From NCBI RefSeq assembly GCF_016808095.1, contig NC_068970.1, forward strand, positions 17,094,501-17,158,500: DNA of 64,000 nt, read 5' to 3'. The notes under the pieces are model-generated. The model did no database searches. It had not been told where the DNA came from and saw only the letters and a list, made by a program, of their open reading frames with translations. Within the stretch, counting starts at the first letter, position 1, and each line of letters starts with the position of its first letter. Origin of the DNA: Vigna angularis. Lineage: Eukaryota > Streptophyta > Magnoliopsida > Fabales > Fabaceae. Positions 51,523-63,508 of the stretch are shown here, in pieces. A program made the position numbers and the translations under genes.

Positions 51523-52634
51523 GGTTTAATGTCTCCATAGGTCCCTATTTTGGTCATGAATTTCAAATAGGTCCTCTTCATTTTCGGCGTATCAATTGAG
51601 TCCTTGTTTTTGTAAAATTAAATCAATTACAGGTCTGCCGTTAATTTGGACAAACGGCCGTTATGGTATTGGTTACGTGGCATTTAAAACGATTTTTTAT
51701 TAAATAATTGGTATGCAGAAATGTATATTCAGTTTTGGGTAAGGACAAAGTAGGAAATTCAGTTATCTCACTCTACACTCAATGCTGCCTCCCTCCATCG
51801 AGACCCAGGTCTCTTTCTCTCTGACAAGGAAAACCTAGGGCTGGGAGGCACGCCGCCGCCACCTCGGCTGGAACCGGCCACCGCCACCTCCGCCAAGACC
51901 ACGCCTTGGCCTCGCCGGCGACAACCCGAGCCACCGGAACCACCGTTGGCCGCAACGCCTTTGCCCTCCCTCTTGCTTCTCCGCTTCTTCGAAGAAGGTG
52001 ACCTAGGGAGGTTTGCCTCCCCTGCGCGCACGCACCATCGCCACCACCGAGTCGGAAGATGGCTGCATGCTTCCTAGATTGGGCGAGAATGAATGAAGAG
52101 TGAAGTATGGGTTTTGTTTTGATTTCTGTTTCTGAGTTTGGTTGATTGCAGGTTGAAGATGGTGTTGTGTTTGAATTGGGGGAATGGGGTTCGGAAGGAG
52201 ACGTGGAGTGCGTGGATGAGGGAGTGGAAATCAGGGGGAGGTAGTGCGTGTCATGGCGGAGGATGTTGGTTTAAGATTGGGAACTCAGACAAATGAAGGT
52301 TGCAAGGGTGGAGGATGGTTGAAGAGGATGAAGACACTGTTGTTCTTCTTTCTGTTGTTTTTCAAATTTCCTACTTTGTCCTTACCCAAAACTGAATATA
52401 CATCTGTGCATACCAATTATTTAATACAAAAATCGTTTTAAATGTCACGTCTGATTAGTAACTGCACTTAACCATGCCACGTAACCAATACCGTAACGGC
52501 CGTTTGTCCAAATTAACGGCAGGCCTATAATTGATTCAATTTTACAAAAATAAGGACTCAATTGATACGCCGAAAATGAAGAAGACCTATTTAAAATTCA
52601 TGACCAAAATAGGAACTTACGGAGACATTAAACC
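51523..52634. mobile_element. Long-TIR Mutator-like element with GC-rich captured segment
   Basis: Perfect 9-bp target duplication ATTATGTTA lies at 51514-51522 and 52635-52643. The inverted repeats (51523-51759, 237 bp, and 52375-52634, 260 bp) start GGTTTAATGTCTCC. The right copy has an extra stretch of about 25 bp near 52450-52475. The interior 51770-52070 is strongly GC-rich (ccgccgccacctcgg, cctcgccggcgacaac), unlike anything around it, and looks captured from a host gene or promoter. The 87-codon minus-strand frame (51768-52031) is low-complexity Gly/Arg/Ser, and no source gene was recognised. No transposase. Confidence 0.9.
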
Positions 52635-52662
52635 ATTATGTTATTATCATTGTTTGTATAGA

Positions 52663-52857
52663 TTAATTAACAGGAAGTGGTGTGGTTGAGAGTAAATTTG
52701 GGTGGAAGAAAAGGGTAAAAATGAGATGGAAAGTAATAATTGTAGTAGCGCAGGCAGAAGAAGACAAGGAAGAAAACATAGGGTTTTGTTTTGCTACCTT
52801 CTCCTTCGTCTTCTCTCTTGCTGTGTCAGTCAGCGATGTTTGACCACCTTTATACAA
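52663..52857 (-). other. Possible start of a minus-strand transcript, cut by the Mutator-like insertion
   Basis: On the minus strand gtataaagg near 52850 could serve as a TATA box. It is followed by a short leader and an ATG opening a hydrophobic, signal-peptide-like frame (MFSSLSSSACATTIITFHLI). The frame stops within 200 bp, 20 bp from the Mutator-like element. No family match is known, so this may be chance. Confidence 0.2.
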
Positions 52858-54660
52858 TCCAACAAAATTATTACTGTTTAATAATTACCTACTACTGTTC
52901 CACAGTTTTATTTCCTTTTTGAAATTTTGTGTTGTTGCATTAACATTGCATGTCTAATTGTAAGGTGTGTGTTTGGTAAACTCATTTCGGGTAATGATGT
53001 CTGGTTTTATTATCTTGATGCTCACACTCTGTCTCTGCCGGTGGGTCCTCTACTCCAATTCATGCATCACATCAATACCCCAAATTTCTTGCAAACCAAT
53101 ACACCCTATCGTTTTCTCAACTTTTTCCCTCATTATATCTTTTTTGAAAAATATTCTCGAATTAGAGAGTACCAATTTTACTCTTCCAAAACAAATCTAT
53201 CTACTGTAGCTGCCATAAGAGTTTGATATTTGGAGCCCGTTATTTTTAACTGGTATTTTGATACTCCATTCTAGAAACTTCATCCTAATTTAGGTCCGCG
53301 ATACCGAATTCCCAAAACACTTTTTTAGTTTTTCTTGGAAAGAAGACAAAATTTTAAAATATATGAAATAAGAAATTAAAACCAAAACTAAAGTAAATCA
53401 TTTTAAATAATTAATTAAAAATATTTAGATTCAATTTTAATTAGTACGGGAGAGAAAAAAACAAATTTAAGGATGAATAATGTTTTGTTTTGTAATATGA
53501 TTTGAAATTAATTTTTCACTATATATATATATATATTGAGTTTTTGAATTAAAAAATAAATATAGTGATTTAAATACTAACAAGTTTGAAACAAAAGTTT
53601 ATTAATTTAACAATTTTTGTTGTTATGTATGATACTTAATTTCTTTTTCGGATGTTGTAATAAAAATTAGGAGTTTATTTTTATAAAATGTTTGATAATA
53701 TATTAAAAAGGTAAGATTGTTTGAAGTAATTATTAAATAAAACATTTGGAGTTACAAATTTGATGATAAAAAAATAAAATAATAATAATAATAATATCTC
53801 TAAAGTTAAAATTAAAATTTTAAAATATTAAATTCACAAATAATTCATAATTTGAATGGGCTAGTTTTCTCAATATAAAATGTGTTTTATATATTTATTA
53901 AGCAAAATTGTGTATTAATATTTTAAAAAATAATATAAAGAAAACATAAATACTTATGAGGATTTTAAAAGGAAAATTTAAATATTGAGCGATAATTAAT
54001 TGAGATTTAATTTATTTGATAAGTGAGGCGGAATAAGAAAAGAGATTGACAAAACCTAATCTATTATACTATAAAACAATTTAATAAATTTATCTTATTA
54101 TTCATTTTAATTTATTAATGTTTTAAAAAATTAATTTATTAGTCATTTGATATTTTTACTTTTTTATTCATATTTGTTTTGATGTCACATGACTTAAATT
54201 TATTTTACTTTTTTATATATTTATTTTATTTTTTAATATATTTTTTATTTGTATTTATTTTTCTATTAGCATAAAATTTATTTTATCTATTTATTTTATT
54301 TTTAAATTAATTTGTCTATACTTTTTTTTGTTTTTTATTTTATCCTTTTATACCTTTTAATTAATTGGCCATATAATAAATTATTAAAGAATAATTTATA
54401 TTTAAAGTATAATTTTTTTATACTATTTTTTTCATTGTATCCTTTTATTATTTAATTATTTGGTTATTAATAAAATCAAATTTAGAAACATATATTTTCA
54501 TTCTAAAAATTATAATTAATAATTAACCGGTCATTAATAAAATTAAATTTAGAAACATGTATTTTATTTTTATTTCTTAAAAAATATTACTTTATAAAAT
54601 AGTGTATATATATATTTAAAGTATATATATATAATATGTATATTTATATATTTAAAGTAT
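52858..54660. other. AT-rich intergenic stretch
   Basis: No gene is seen. The overlapping frames at 52927-53226 and 52967-53209 lack any family motif. The interval contains short (TA) runs near 53521 and 54605. Confidence 0.5.
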
Positions 54661-54666
54661 AACATA

Positions 54667-54898
54667 GTTTGCTAACTTAAAAGTATTCCAAATTTTAGTT
54701 GACAAAAATACCCTATTAATAAAAAAATACATATTTTAAATAGAGGGACATTTTAATAATTTTTATTTTTAATTTAAAATAAAAAAATAAAAATTATTCA
54801 AATATTCTTAACCTTAAAATTTAGAATCCATAATATATGAGAGTATTTTTATCAAGTAAAATGTGATATATTTTAAAAGGTTACGTAAGTTAGCAAAC

Positions 54899-54900
<2 letters not shown>
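54667..54900. mobile_element. MITE, first of two related tandem copies
   Basis: The left end gtttgctaacttaaaag is the inverse of the right end cgtaagttagcaaac. Further inside, aaattttagttgacaaaaata faces atttttatcaagtaaaat. It is about 234 bp, non-coding, and ends directly against a (TA)n tract. Confidence 0.75.

Positions 54901-54945
<45 letters not shown>
54901..54945. repeat. (TA)n microsatellite between two MITEs
   Basis: About 22 TA units separate the two copies of the gtttgctaactta MITE. Confidence 0.95.
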
Positions 54946-54949
<4 letters not shown>

Positions 54950-55180
54950 TTGCTAACTTATGTAACCTAAAGTATCAAATTTTAGTTGACAAAAAAATTT
55001 CTATTTATAAAAAAAGACATACTTTAAACACATGGGTATTTTAATAATTTTCATTTTTAATTTAAAAAAAATTGAAATTATTCAAATACCTTTAACCTTA
55101 AAACTTAGAATCCATAATATATGAGGATATTTTTGTCAACTAAAATTTGGTACATTTTAAGAGGATACATAAATTAGAAA
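54946..55180. mobile_element. MITE, second copy, same orientation
   Basis: It starts gggtttgctaacttatg and ends in a degraded inverse (cataaattagaaaag). It is collinear with the copy at 54667-54900 (aaattttagttgacaaaaa, aaccttaaaacttagaatcc, ataatatatgag). It is followed by another (TA)n tract. Confidence 0.75.
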
Positions 55181-55181
55181 A

Positions 55182-55254
<73 letters not shown>
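55182..55254. repeat. (TA)n microsatellite, long
   Basis: About 36 uninterrupted TA units next to the second MITE. Confidence 0.95.
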
Positions 55255-55258
<4 letters not shown>

Positions 55259-55328
55259 TATTTTGCCATTTTATTCATTTAATTTGCATTTAAATTGATT
55301 TATCGTAAAAATAAAAATATATTTTAAC

Positions 55329-58097
55329 TATAACATCTCAAAAATATAGTATTCAACTATATAGGAGCTATCACATGTTTAATAAAATAGAACAGTTAAC
55401 AAAACAAAAATTAAAAGTTTAATTCTTAGTTATATAAAACATAACTATAAAATATAACTTTATGCGTGCCAAAAGTAACAAAACTATATACATATAGCTA
55501 ATCTATAGAAAACTAGGCATATGACGTCCCTCCATCCAATGTTTGCTCTATAGTCACATCATCACCTTTTGCTCACACCCACCACATAATTATAGCCAAG
55601 TCAAAAACAAAGAAACATACCAACAAAACACAAACAAAAGGGTAAACTAATGATACAAAATTATTCACAATATACTTAAACATTCCATAGATGCATCATA
55701 TAACATATAGCACAAACAAAACATCTTAACATGATAAGACCTAGACTAGACTATCTAGATTTAGTATGAATGTCGAACTATGGTAGTTTATGCACTTGTA
55801 GTATAATACAACTAAGTCAATCCAAGCTACCACACAAGGTTAGTCATTTATATTGTCTTTGACCAAGATAAAACTCCTAAACAAGAACTTCTTACTACTC
55901 TCACCACATGTCTCATCCCTCTCTACTTGAGAATGAATGATAATTAGAGTATTAGGATAAACTATAATACTTAATTTCATACATTCATACACTCAACACT
56001 TGATAACCAACATTAAGAAATTCCTCCTTGAAACTTTTTTCCACAACATTTCATTCACATAAGTAAACTCATATAAACATAATAAACAATCACATGAAAA
56101 TTGTTTCAAAGTATAAAAAAACATTGCAACAAAACTCATGAACCAACATAAAACTTCCTACAACAAAGACCAGAAAAGGACATTCAACGCTAGGAAGGGG
56201 TGCTCAGGCACCAAAGTCCACTGGAAAGAGGCGCCTAGGGGGCACTCAATGCCATTCTTCTCGGTAGAAGGGTGCTTAGGGGGTGCTTAGCGCCAAACCT
56301 TACGCAAAAAAGGTGCCTAGAGGACGCTCAGATGGCGCCCAACACAACACTAGAAACTCATATGCTTCAAAATTGACCTTGGACACTATCTATCCAAGTT
56401 TAAATCATTCATAGGACCTTTTAGACATTGTGAAACATCTCAAAACGTATTTGTAGCTCATCATAGCTACCCTAACTCATTTTTACCACTCTAAAATGCC
56501 CAAACTTCACTTTTACCTCCTCCAATACCAAATTATGCCAACTAACAACATGAACAAGTCATCATACACTAGATGATACAACCCAAAACTTTAGTTTCCT
56601 CACAGCCTTTCTCCTTCAAGTTTTCACTCTTCAAAACTCCTTAAATGAACAAAAAATAATGCAAAAACAACATTAATACTTGACCATTGTCTTCAATGCC
56701 AAAATTCTCCAATCTCAAGGTCTCAACTAGTCTAAAATGACCTTGAACAACATCAGAAACTCAGTTTTACTTGTACAACATTTACTTTAAATTTTCACCT
56801 ATCAACATTCCCTTTTATGTTTAGAAATGACTTATAAACTAGCCCAACCACTTCTCCTCAATACTATAATAGATTTGACATCATTTCACATCTCAGCAAC
56901 AACATTCAAAACCAAATTCAATTCTAAATCAAATCAACAATGCATACATACATCATTCAATCAATAATAAACATTTTAAAACACTTCAAAATTAATAACA
57001 ACCATTTTAACAAAGTATAACAACATGCATTAATTTCACAAACTATTAAGCATCCTTTCATACTCAAACACTAAATTATCAAATTATAACATTAGCTTCC
57101 ATTACCTCACAAGGGACTATCAAGCTTTAGGACCACACACTCGTTGCTTCACTCGCAAGACACTCTAGAAATGCCTACGAAACACCAAATTGGAAACGGA
57201 ATAAGTCCTTAGAACCTCAAATTATCAAAGAGTCAAGAAAGGAACACAATTGATACATGCAAAAGAGTTTCCCTAAGCATGATCACAAACGGAGAATTAA
57301 AGAAAAAATAATAAAAACTTACTTGCTCTAGAACAAAATCTGATCGGTAGAGAATGAAGATAACTCAGTTGTCATCTCCTAGGAACTTTCTGATCATCAA
57401 ATAGAAGATCGAGGAATAAGATAACTTACAGAGAAGTGACAGGAAGCTAGGAGTAAATGAGTCAAGTTAAGAGAGATGATTTGTGTTTTAAGTAATGACT
57501 CAAGTTAAGAAATTCTATTTATATTATTGAATTATTTTAAAATAAAATATTCGGTCTCATTATTTTAAAACACCTTATTGGGGATGACAACGGGTCGGGT
57601 CGAGCACGAATAATGGCTATCTGTTACCCAACCCACAAAAAAAAAGCAATCTGATACTCGCGTAAATATTCTTTTAAAAAATATTTGCGAATATTTTAAA
57701 ACTTGTGGATACCCTCAAATATTTTAAAATATATATTTTATAAATTTTTAAAATAAAATTACAAAAAAATTATAAACTATAATATAAATTAAATTAAATA
57801 TAAATTAAAATTTAATTTTAATAAAATTTAACCTAATAAAATATAAACTAATTTTAATTTTAATTAAATTTAACTTAATAAAATATTAAAAAAATGCTTA
57901 TTTTTATTTTTTTAGAGTAGTGGATATTCGTGGGTACGGATAGTATAATACCTGCCCTTGACCCGTTTATAAACAAGTATTAAAATACTTGCTACCCGCA
58001 ACTCGCGGGTAATAAATATTTGCGGATACCAACTATTCATTGCGAATTTTATCCCCGAATACCCAGGTGAATTATTTTACCATCTCTAGTTCTTACA
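55329..58097 (-). mobile_element. Probable solo LTR interrupted by a hAT-like MITE
   Basis: The + strand left end tataacatctcaaaa looks like a mutated TGTAACATCTC, and the right end agttcttaca resembles the gggtcttaca end of the intact LTR at 34428-36457. Flanking 5-mers TTAAC and TTAAT match at 4 of 5. Removing the insertion at 57576-58088 leaves about 2.25 kb, similar to the 2.03-kb relative. Shared internal order with the other copies: 'aaacacaaacaaaagggtaa', 'acacaaggttagtc', 'tttgaccaagat', 'ctctacttgaga', then a block of gcgcctaggg / ggtgcttagcgcc words (56170-56340). A minus-strand ATATAAATAG box at 57515-57524 supports the orientation. Borders are tentative. Confidence 0.5.
57576..58088. 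mobile_element. hAT-like MITE (GGGATGACAACGGGTCGGG type)
   Basis: The left end ggggatgacaacgggtcggg and right end ttttaccatctct form short imperfect inverted ends (GGGATGACAA / GAGATGGTAA). Inside, GC-richer words for tandem 'gggta' text (gtacggatagta, tacccgcaactcgcgggta, aatacccagg) sit at both sides of an AT-rich centre. This is a familiar plant repeat type. The 8-bp target duplication expected for hAT could not be confirmed. Confidence 0.5.
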
Positions 58098-58102
58098 TTA
58101 AT

Positions 58103-59525
58103 TATATCATTTAATATCTAATAAATTATTATTTTAGTTCTTAAATAAAATTATTAATTTCTCAAATTTAACATTTTTATATCAATATATAAAATTTAAA
58201 TTATGTATAAAATGTAAATTATATTATTAATCGATTTAATCTATGATATACATTCCTAAAAAATATTTTAAAATTTTTAAAATTTTTAAAATAAATAAAT
58301 AAAAACTTCTTCAATGTGTCCATAAATACATTTTAGTCATCATTAGATACTTTTATTATATTTATTATTAAAGAATAAATTATATTTAAAATAATTAACT
58401 CCTTTGTTCTATATTTTTTTATTATTAATTTTATTTATTTATAATTCCTAATTATCTGATAATTTAAATATTATTAAATAATAATTTATAATAAAATATT
58501 AATTATTTTCTATTTTTTTTTTCATTTTTCATTTTATCTTTTATGATTTTTAATTACTTTTATGATTTCTAATTACTTGATTGACCATTTAATAAAGGTA
58601 AATTTAAAAAAAAAATTAATTTTATTTTTTAAAACAACATTGTTTAAAAAATAATATTTATTTATTTATAAATAAGAAAACAACATACTAGCAAATTTAC
58701 CATATTACTCATCTTATTTTGTTGACAAGTATTTCAAACGTTAGTTTTTTAGTCATTTGACATTTTTAATTTCTTTTTTATTTATGTTTATTTTGCTGAA
58801 ACATGTCCAGGGAAGCTATTTTACTTTTTTTTATCTATTCATTTTATTTTTAAATTTTTTTTTTATTTATATTTATTTTGTTATTATATCTGCATAAAAT
58901 GTATAAAGATAAAAAGTATAAGGAAAGAGAGAATTATAGAAATAGTAGTTTAATATTGATTTGGATAAAAAGATCCTATGTCTAGTTGTTAATATTTCTA
59001 AATAAGATTAACTAATCACTTATAAATTACCACAACTTATAATCACAAAATAAAATTTAGGCTAGAAAACACCTCTCTTTAATACACAAGATGAACAACA
59101 ACTCTTTTGAAACAAAAAGAATGAACAATACCTCATTTGACACACAAATGATGAACATTTTTTATTACAAAATTAGCGTAACTCAATCACTTAAGACATG
59201 AGACTTTTCCCACATTGGGTTTTTCAAAGTCCTATTTTTGCTAACATAGAGAGTTTTTTTAGCAGTCCATCTTTAAACTTCTAAGTGAAAAATTATTTCG
59301 TAATTATAAATATATATATATATATATATATACTCTTATTTTGGAAATTATATCAAAAAACTGAAGAGTTTATTCACAACTACCAATGATAATCAATTAT
59401 CATAAGTGGTAATCGATTATTCCATAAACTATTTCAAAAATTATTTTTTCACTGTCAGAATCGATTATTCTATAAGCTTTTAGGAAAATCTAAATTTAAC
59501 TGGGATAATTGGTTATCATTAGTAA
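58103..59525. other. AT-rich intergenic stretch
   Basis: No gene is seen. It contains a short (TA)n tract at 59309-59332. Words of the form gataatcgattatc / ggtaatcgattatt near 59390-59520 recur several times as short inverted pairs. Confidence 0.45.
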
Positions 59526-59535
59526 TAATTAATTA

Positions 59536-60865
59536 GGTTTAAACCCTTTAGTTGTCCCTATTTATGTGGGTTTTTTTTCAGTTTGATCCCCTTCTTATTA
59601 GAATCCCAATTGAGTCCTTATGAGTGCTAATTTGAATCAATTGAGCCACTGCCGTTAAATTTAGTTTACGGGGTTAAGTTTTTGCACAGGTGGAAGATTG
59701 ATGTGTCAAATTTTTAAAACGTGGCATATTGAGAGTTGAATACGTGGAATTTAGCAACTTTTTAAATTTTAATAATATGAATTTCTGAAATGGGATTTAG
59801 AGTTCATAGAAGAGGAAGAAGAAGCTACAGGTGGCAAAGAAGATAAAAGTAAATCTGTCATTAAATGGACATGGATGACCAAAAGAACCTCATGGATCTG
59901 GGAAATTTAAAGCTGAAAAGGAACACGCGGTTGGAGAATCTTCTTGCCAGAGGAAGAAAGGAGATTGATATCTGAGAAGAATCTAATAGACTTAGACTTT
60001 GCTGATATTCCCAGTAAAAACCCAACCCAGAAAAACCCAAACAGCATCCAGAGCACCACCGTGAATCTCCTCGCGCGATCTCCTTCTTTCACCTGTAATT
60101 CCCAAAATCCAGAAAACGCAAAAAAAAAAAAAAAATCGCCACTCTCCCTAAAATCGCGAGTCTTCTCCTCCATCACCGCCGCACAACCCAGAATCGCATC
60201 AGCCTACATCGCACCACCTTCACTTGCAAATCCAGAAAAGCCAGAAGCGTCGTAACCACCAAGAACTTCTTCTCCATAGATCGTGACGCAAACCCTGCAA
60301 GAAACCACTTCTCAGAATCGCGCCACCGCTTCCTTGTTCTTCCTCCTCCAGAGATTTCGAAACCTACAACGAAAGCAAAGAACCAGAAATAGATTCCTTA
60401 GTGCGACCCAGTAGCAATGTCGCGCCATCAGCAAGAACAATTTTCCCCAATTTGCTGAAATGCAATTGGGGTGGATTTGATCAACAACCACTTCTCAAAT
60501 CTACAACCACTTAATCTCCATCCCTTCGTCTGATCTACAACCACTTCTCAAATTTTTAATCTCATTCAATTTGATTGAACCCTAAATCCCATTTCAGAAA
60601 TCCTAATATTATATTATTACATTTTACCAAAATTCCACGCAGGCCTAAACCATGCCACGTTTCAACTCTCACCATGCCACGTCTTAAAAATTTGACACAT
60701 CAATCTTCCACTTGTGCAAAAACTTAACCCCGTTAACTAAATTTAACAACAGTGACTTAATTGATTCAAATTAGCACTTATAAGGACTCAAATGGGGATT
60801 CTAATAAGAAGAGGATCAATTTGGGAAAAACCCACATAAATAGGGAGAACTAAAAGGTTTAAACC
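59536..60865 (+). mobile_element. Long-TIR Mutator-like element, probable Pack-MULE
   Basis: A perfect 10-bp flanking duplication TAATTAATTA lies at 59526-59535 and 60866-60875. Inverted repeats of about 265 bp (59536 to about 59801, and about 60580 to 60865) start GGTTTAAACC and share blocks such as ttgacacatcaatcttcca (inverse on the left) and tttctgaaatgggattta. The interior is GC-richer than its surroundings, with a fragment resembling a conserved plant protein (59874-60015) and further CCACCG/CTCCTC-rich DNA of unknown origin. The 103-codon frame 59944-60255 starts inside the fragment and runs on into unrelated captured DNA. No transposase. Confidence 0.9.
59845..60015 (+). pseudogene. 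Captured fragment of a conserved plant protein of unknown function
   Basis: In one frame 59874-59970 reads DDQKNLMDLGNLKLKRNTRL then ENLLARGRK. After a frame change 59971-60010 reads SEKNLIDLDFADIP. I recall the same order (WTEDDQKNLMDLG, RN.RLE.LIARR, EKNLIDLD..D.P) from a plant family of large uncharacterised proteins that includes Arabidopsis AT5G17910. Upstream codons VIKWT at about 59856 fit the WTEDD start. The piece is frameshifted, very short and inside a Mutator-like element, so it is a captured, non-functional scrap. The family assignment is from memory and needs a search. Confidence 0.5.
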
Positions 60866-60875
60866 TAATTAATTA

Positions 60876-62515
60876 TTATAGAGGTTTTTATAAAAAAACA
60901 AAACTTTCCTTTGAGTGCTATGTTGTTTGAGTTCTACCTATTAACTCTTAATCTACTAATTTAAATAAAATACACAAATTACAAGACTTCATCAACTATA
61001 TTCTTAAGACTTCAATGTTGAATCTAAACATTTTTTAAGTCTTGAACAATTCTCCATGAGTAATCATCATCAAAACTCTTTATTGAAGCAAGATGTCCAT
61101 CTTCTTCTTTTATCAACATTTAAAGATCTTGAAAACAACATCTTATAAATAATAGTAATTTAAAAACAGTGAGACTTAATTATTATAATATGGAAAAAAG
61201 TTTAATAGAAATAGTTTGTTTTATTAACTAATTTGATTATTTTAAAACACCTCATCTTTTTCCAAACCAATTTTATATAATTTTGTGATTTTTCTTTAAG
61301 AGTTCTTTCTCTCTACTCTACTCTACTCGTTTAATTGAAGAACTAAAATCATAAGATTGATCATTGTAACAAACTCTTCAATTTAAATTAATAAGTTTTT
61401 TTTTTGTAAGTTGAGTTTTAACTCTTTTTTTTTTATATTTTTCTATTATTTGTTATATGCTAATCTTCTTCTACTTTGCATCTTTTTGAATTCTTTTATA
61501 GTCCCTACAATGTTAGCTTAATTTTGTTACCTTAATATGACTCTGTCAAAGTCTAAAGTGGCATAAAATCCTTAAATCCAATGTGACAATTTTTGAAGTG
61601 GTGTGGAAGATATGAAAGGTTTTCGAATATATTAAAATCTATTTAATGCCCCACACAATGAAAATTTTGTTACAGGAAATCCTAAATTTATAAGTATTAG
61701 AATGAAAAACATTAAACACATGTATGATATAGGTACAGGAGTTTAATTAAAATTGGGAATAAGAACATTAACGTACATTCATTTACTATGTACTATTATT
61801 AATTAGATATGTCTTTCCTTGAACTATTTCTAGTGTGTTATTAAAAAAAATTATACTACCTTAATAAAAATATCTTGACGGAATGTATATGAATTTCATT
61901 TTAATAATAATTATGTTTTATTAACATATTAACTTATTCAACCTTTAATTATCAAATAAATTAAATCTCAATTAATTATCACTAAACATTTAAGTTTTCC
62001 TTTTAAAATCTTTATAAGAATTTAAAAATCAACAATTTTTTAAGTTTTTTTATAAATATATATCATAGGATAAATTGATTAAGTTTATCAACTTTTTGTT
62101 TCATTAATGTTTATAAAATTAATAGATGTCTTTAGTTTCTATGACATTGTAATTGTGAAATATTTTATATAATTATTTTACTTTTATCTAATTGTAATTT
62201 GATATTTTTATTTGAAATTTACATAATTATAATTTTTTAAAATATTTGACATTTGAAATAATGAGAATATTTGATATTGAATATATGATAATATTATATA
62301 TTTTTTATCATAATTTTTACTTTTTTAATAAAAATTAATTAATTGATATGTTTATACCCATAAGACAAAAATCTTATACTCTTTAAGTATGAAAATGAAG
62401 ATGAATTTTTACTTTAAGATAAGTGTGAAATAATGAAACTTTTCTCTTCCATATTTTCATCCTTACTTTTTAGACTTTTTTTCTTCTTCTTCTTTCTTCT
62501 TCTCTCTTCATAACA
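60876..62515. other. AT-rich intergenic stretch
   Basis: No gene or element boundary is supported. 62460-62515 is a TTC-rich tract just before the next Mutator-like element. Confidence 0.5.
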
Positions 62516-62524
62516 ATTTTTTTA

Positions 62525-63499
62525 GGCTTAATTAGTTGTTTGGTACCTACTTTCGAGATAATGTATCTACTCGATATCCACTTTTAAAAAAGTTTCGATC
62601 TCGTCCCCAAATGGTTTAATATGCATCATTTAAGTTATCTCTGTTAGTTTTTTATATACAACGTTAACTATGTGGTGATGTGGCAAAACAAAGATCTACG
62701 TGTAACAATCTATAAATGCACAATGCAAATTGGGTTATTGAGGTGTGGTTTTAATGGTGAATTTTGAAGTTTGAGGTTTGTCCTAGTTCTTCTCTACGCA
62801 CTACCTTCTTCTCATACCACAAATACACCCATACATCGATTTCAAATGGGAGACTACAGTGAAAACACCATCAAACATAATGAGGAACCACAATTGTTAA
62901 ATTATTTCATAAATAAATATGCATTCCACCACATTACATGCAAAATTACAAAGATGCACAACATAGAAACACGAAAAACATATAAAATACTAACCTAAAT
63001 TATGCAATTGGCACAACACCACCACAATGTCAAAAACCCTAAAACGACACACACAATCACATACATTCAACACAAGCATACCTTCGATCTTCAATCCAAC
63101 CTACTTCATTGCCAATAATACTCTAATTCTTCACTTTCATTCGGAATTGAATCCCATTTTTTCTTCTTCTTTTTGCTTTCGAATCCCCAAATTCCTTTCC
63201 ACTTAAAGCTTTGTAAATCCCTAATTTAGCACTATATCATTTTTTTTTTCATAGCACTCTTAATTTCCACATTACAGTGCCCTCCATATTACATGTCCAA
63301 AAAAAATGTTATCACATCACAAAATTTCTAAGTCAACATACACAATAAGTCAATGTTATTGATTTAAATGATGTGAATAAAAATGACTTGATTGATGCAT
63401 ATAAACCATTTGGAAACGAAATTGAAGTTTTTTTTTTAAAAAATGATATAAAGTAAACACATTGCCCTGAAAAGTGGATAGCAAAAGACCAATTAAATC
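62525..63499. mobile_element. Long-TIR Mutator-like element, diverged
   Basis: Perfect 9-bp target duplication ATTTTTTTA lies at 62516-62524 and 63500-63508 (low complexity, so weaker than the others). The ends are GGCTTAATTAG and CCAATTAAATC. Inverted repeats of about 190 bp are diverged but collinear: tatccacttttaaaaaag, ccccaaatggtttaatatgc and gtgatgtggc on the left against inverses of gaaaagtggatagc, gcatataaaccatttgg and tatcacatcac on the right. The interior has no recognised captured gene. The 75-codon frame at 62771-62998 has no family match. Confidence 0.8.
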
Positions 63500-63508
63500 A
63501 TTTTTTTA

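Noticed and set aside
51768..52031. 87-codon Gly/Arg/Ser-rich minus-strand frame
   Set aside because: Low-complexity translation of a GC-rich captured segment, no homologous family known to me.
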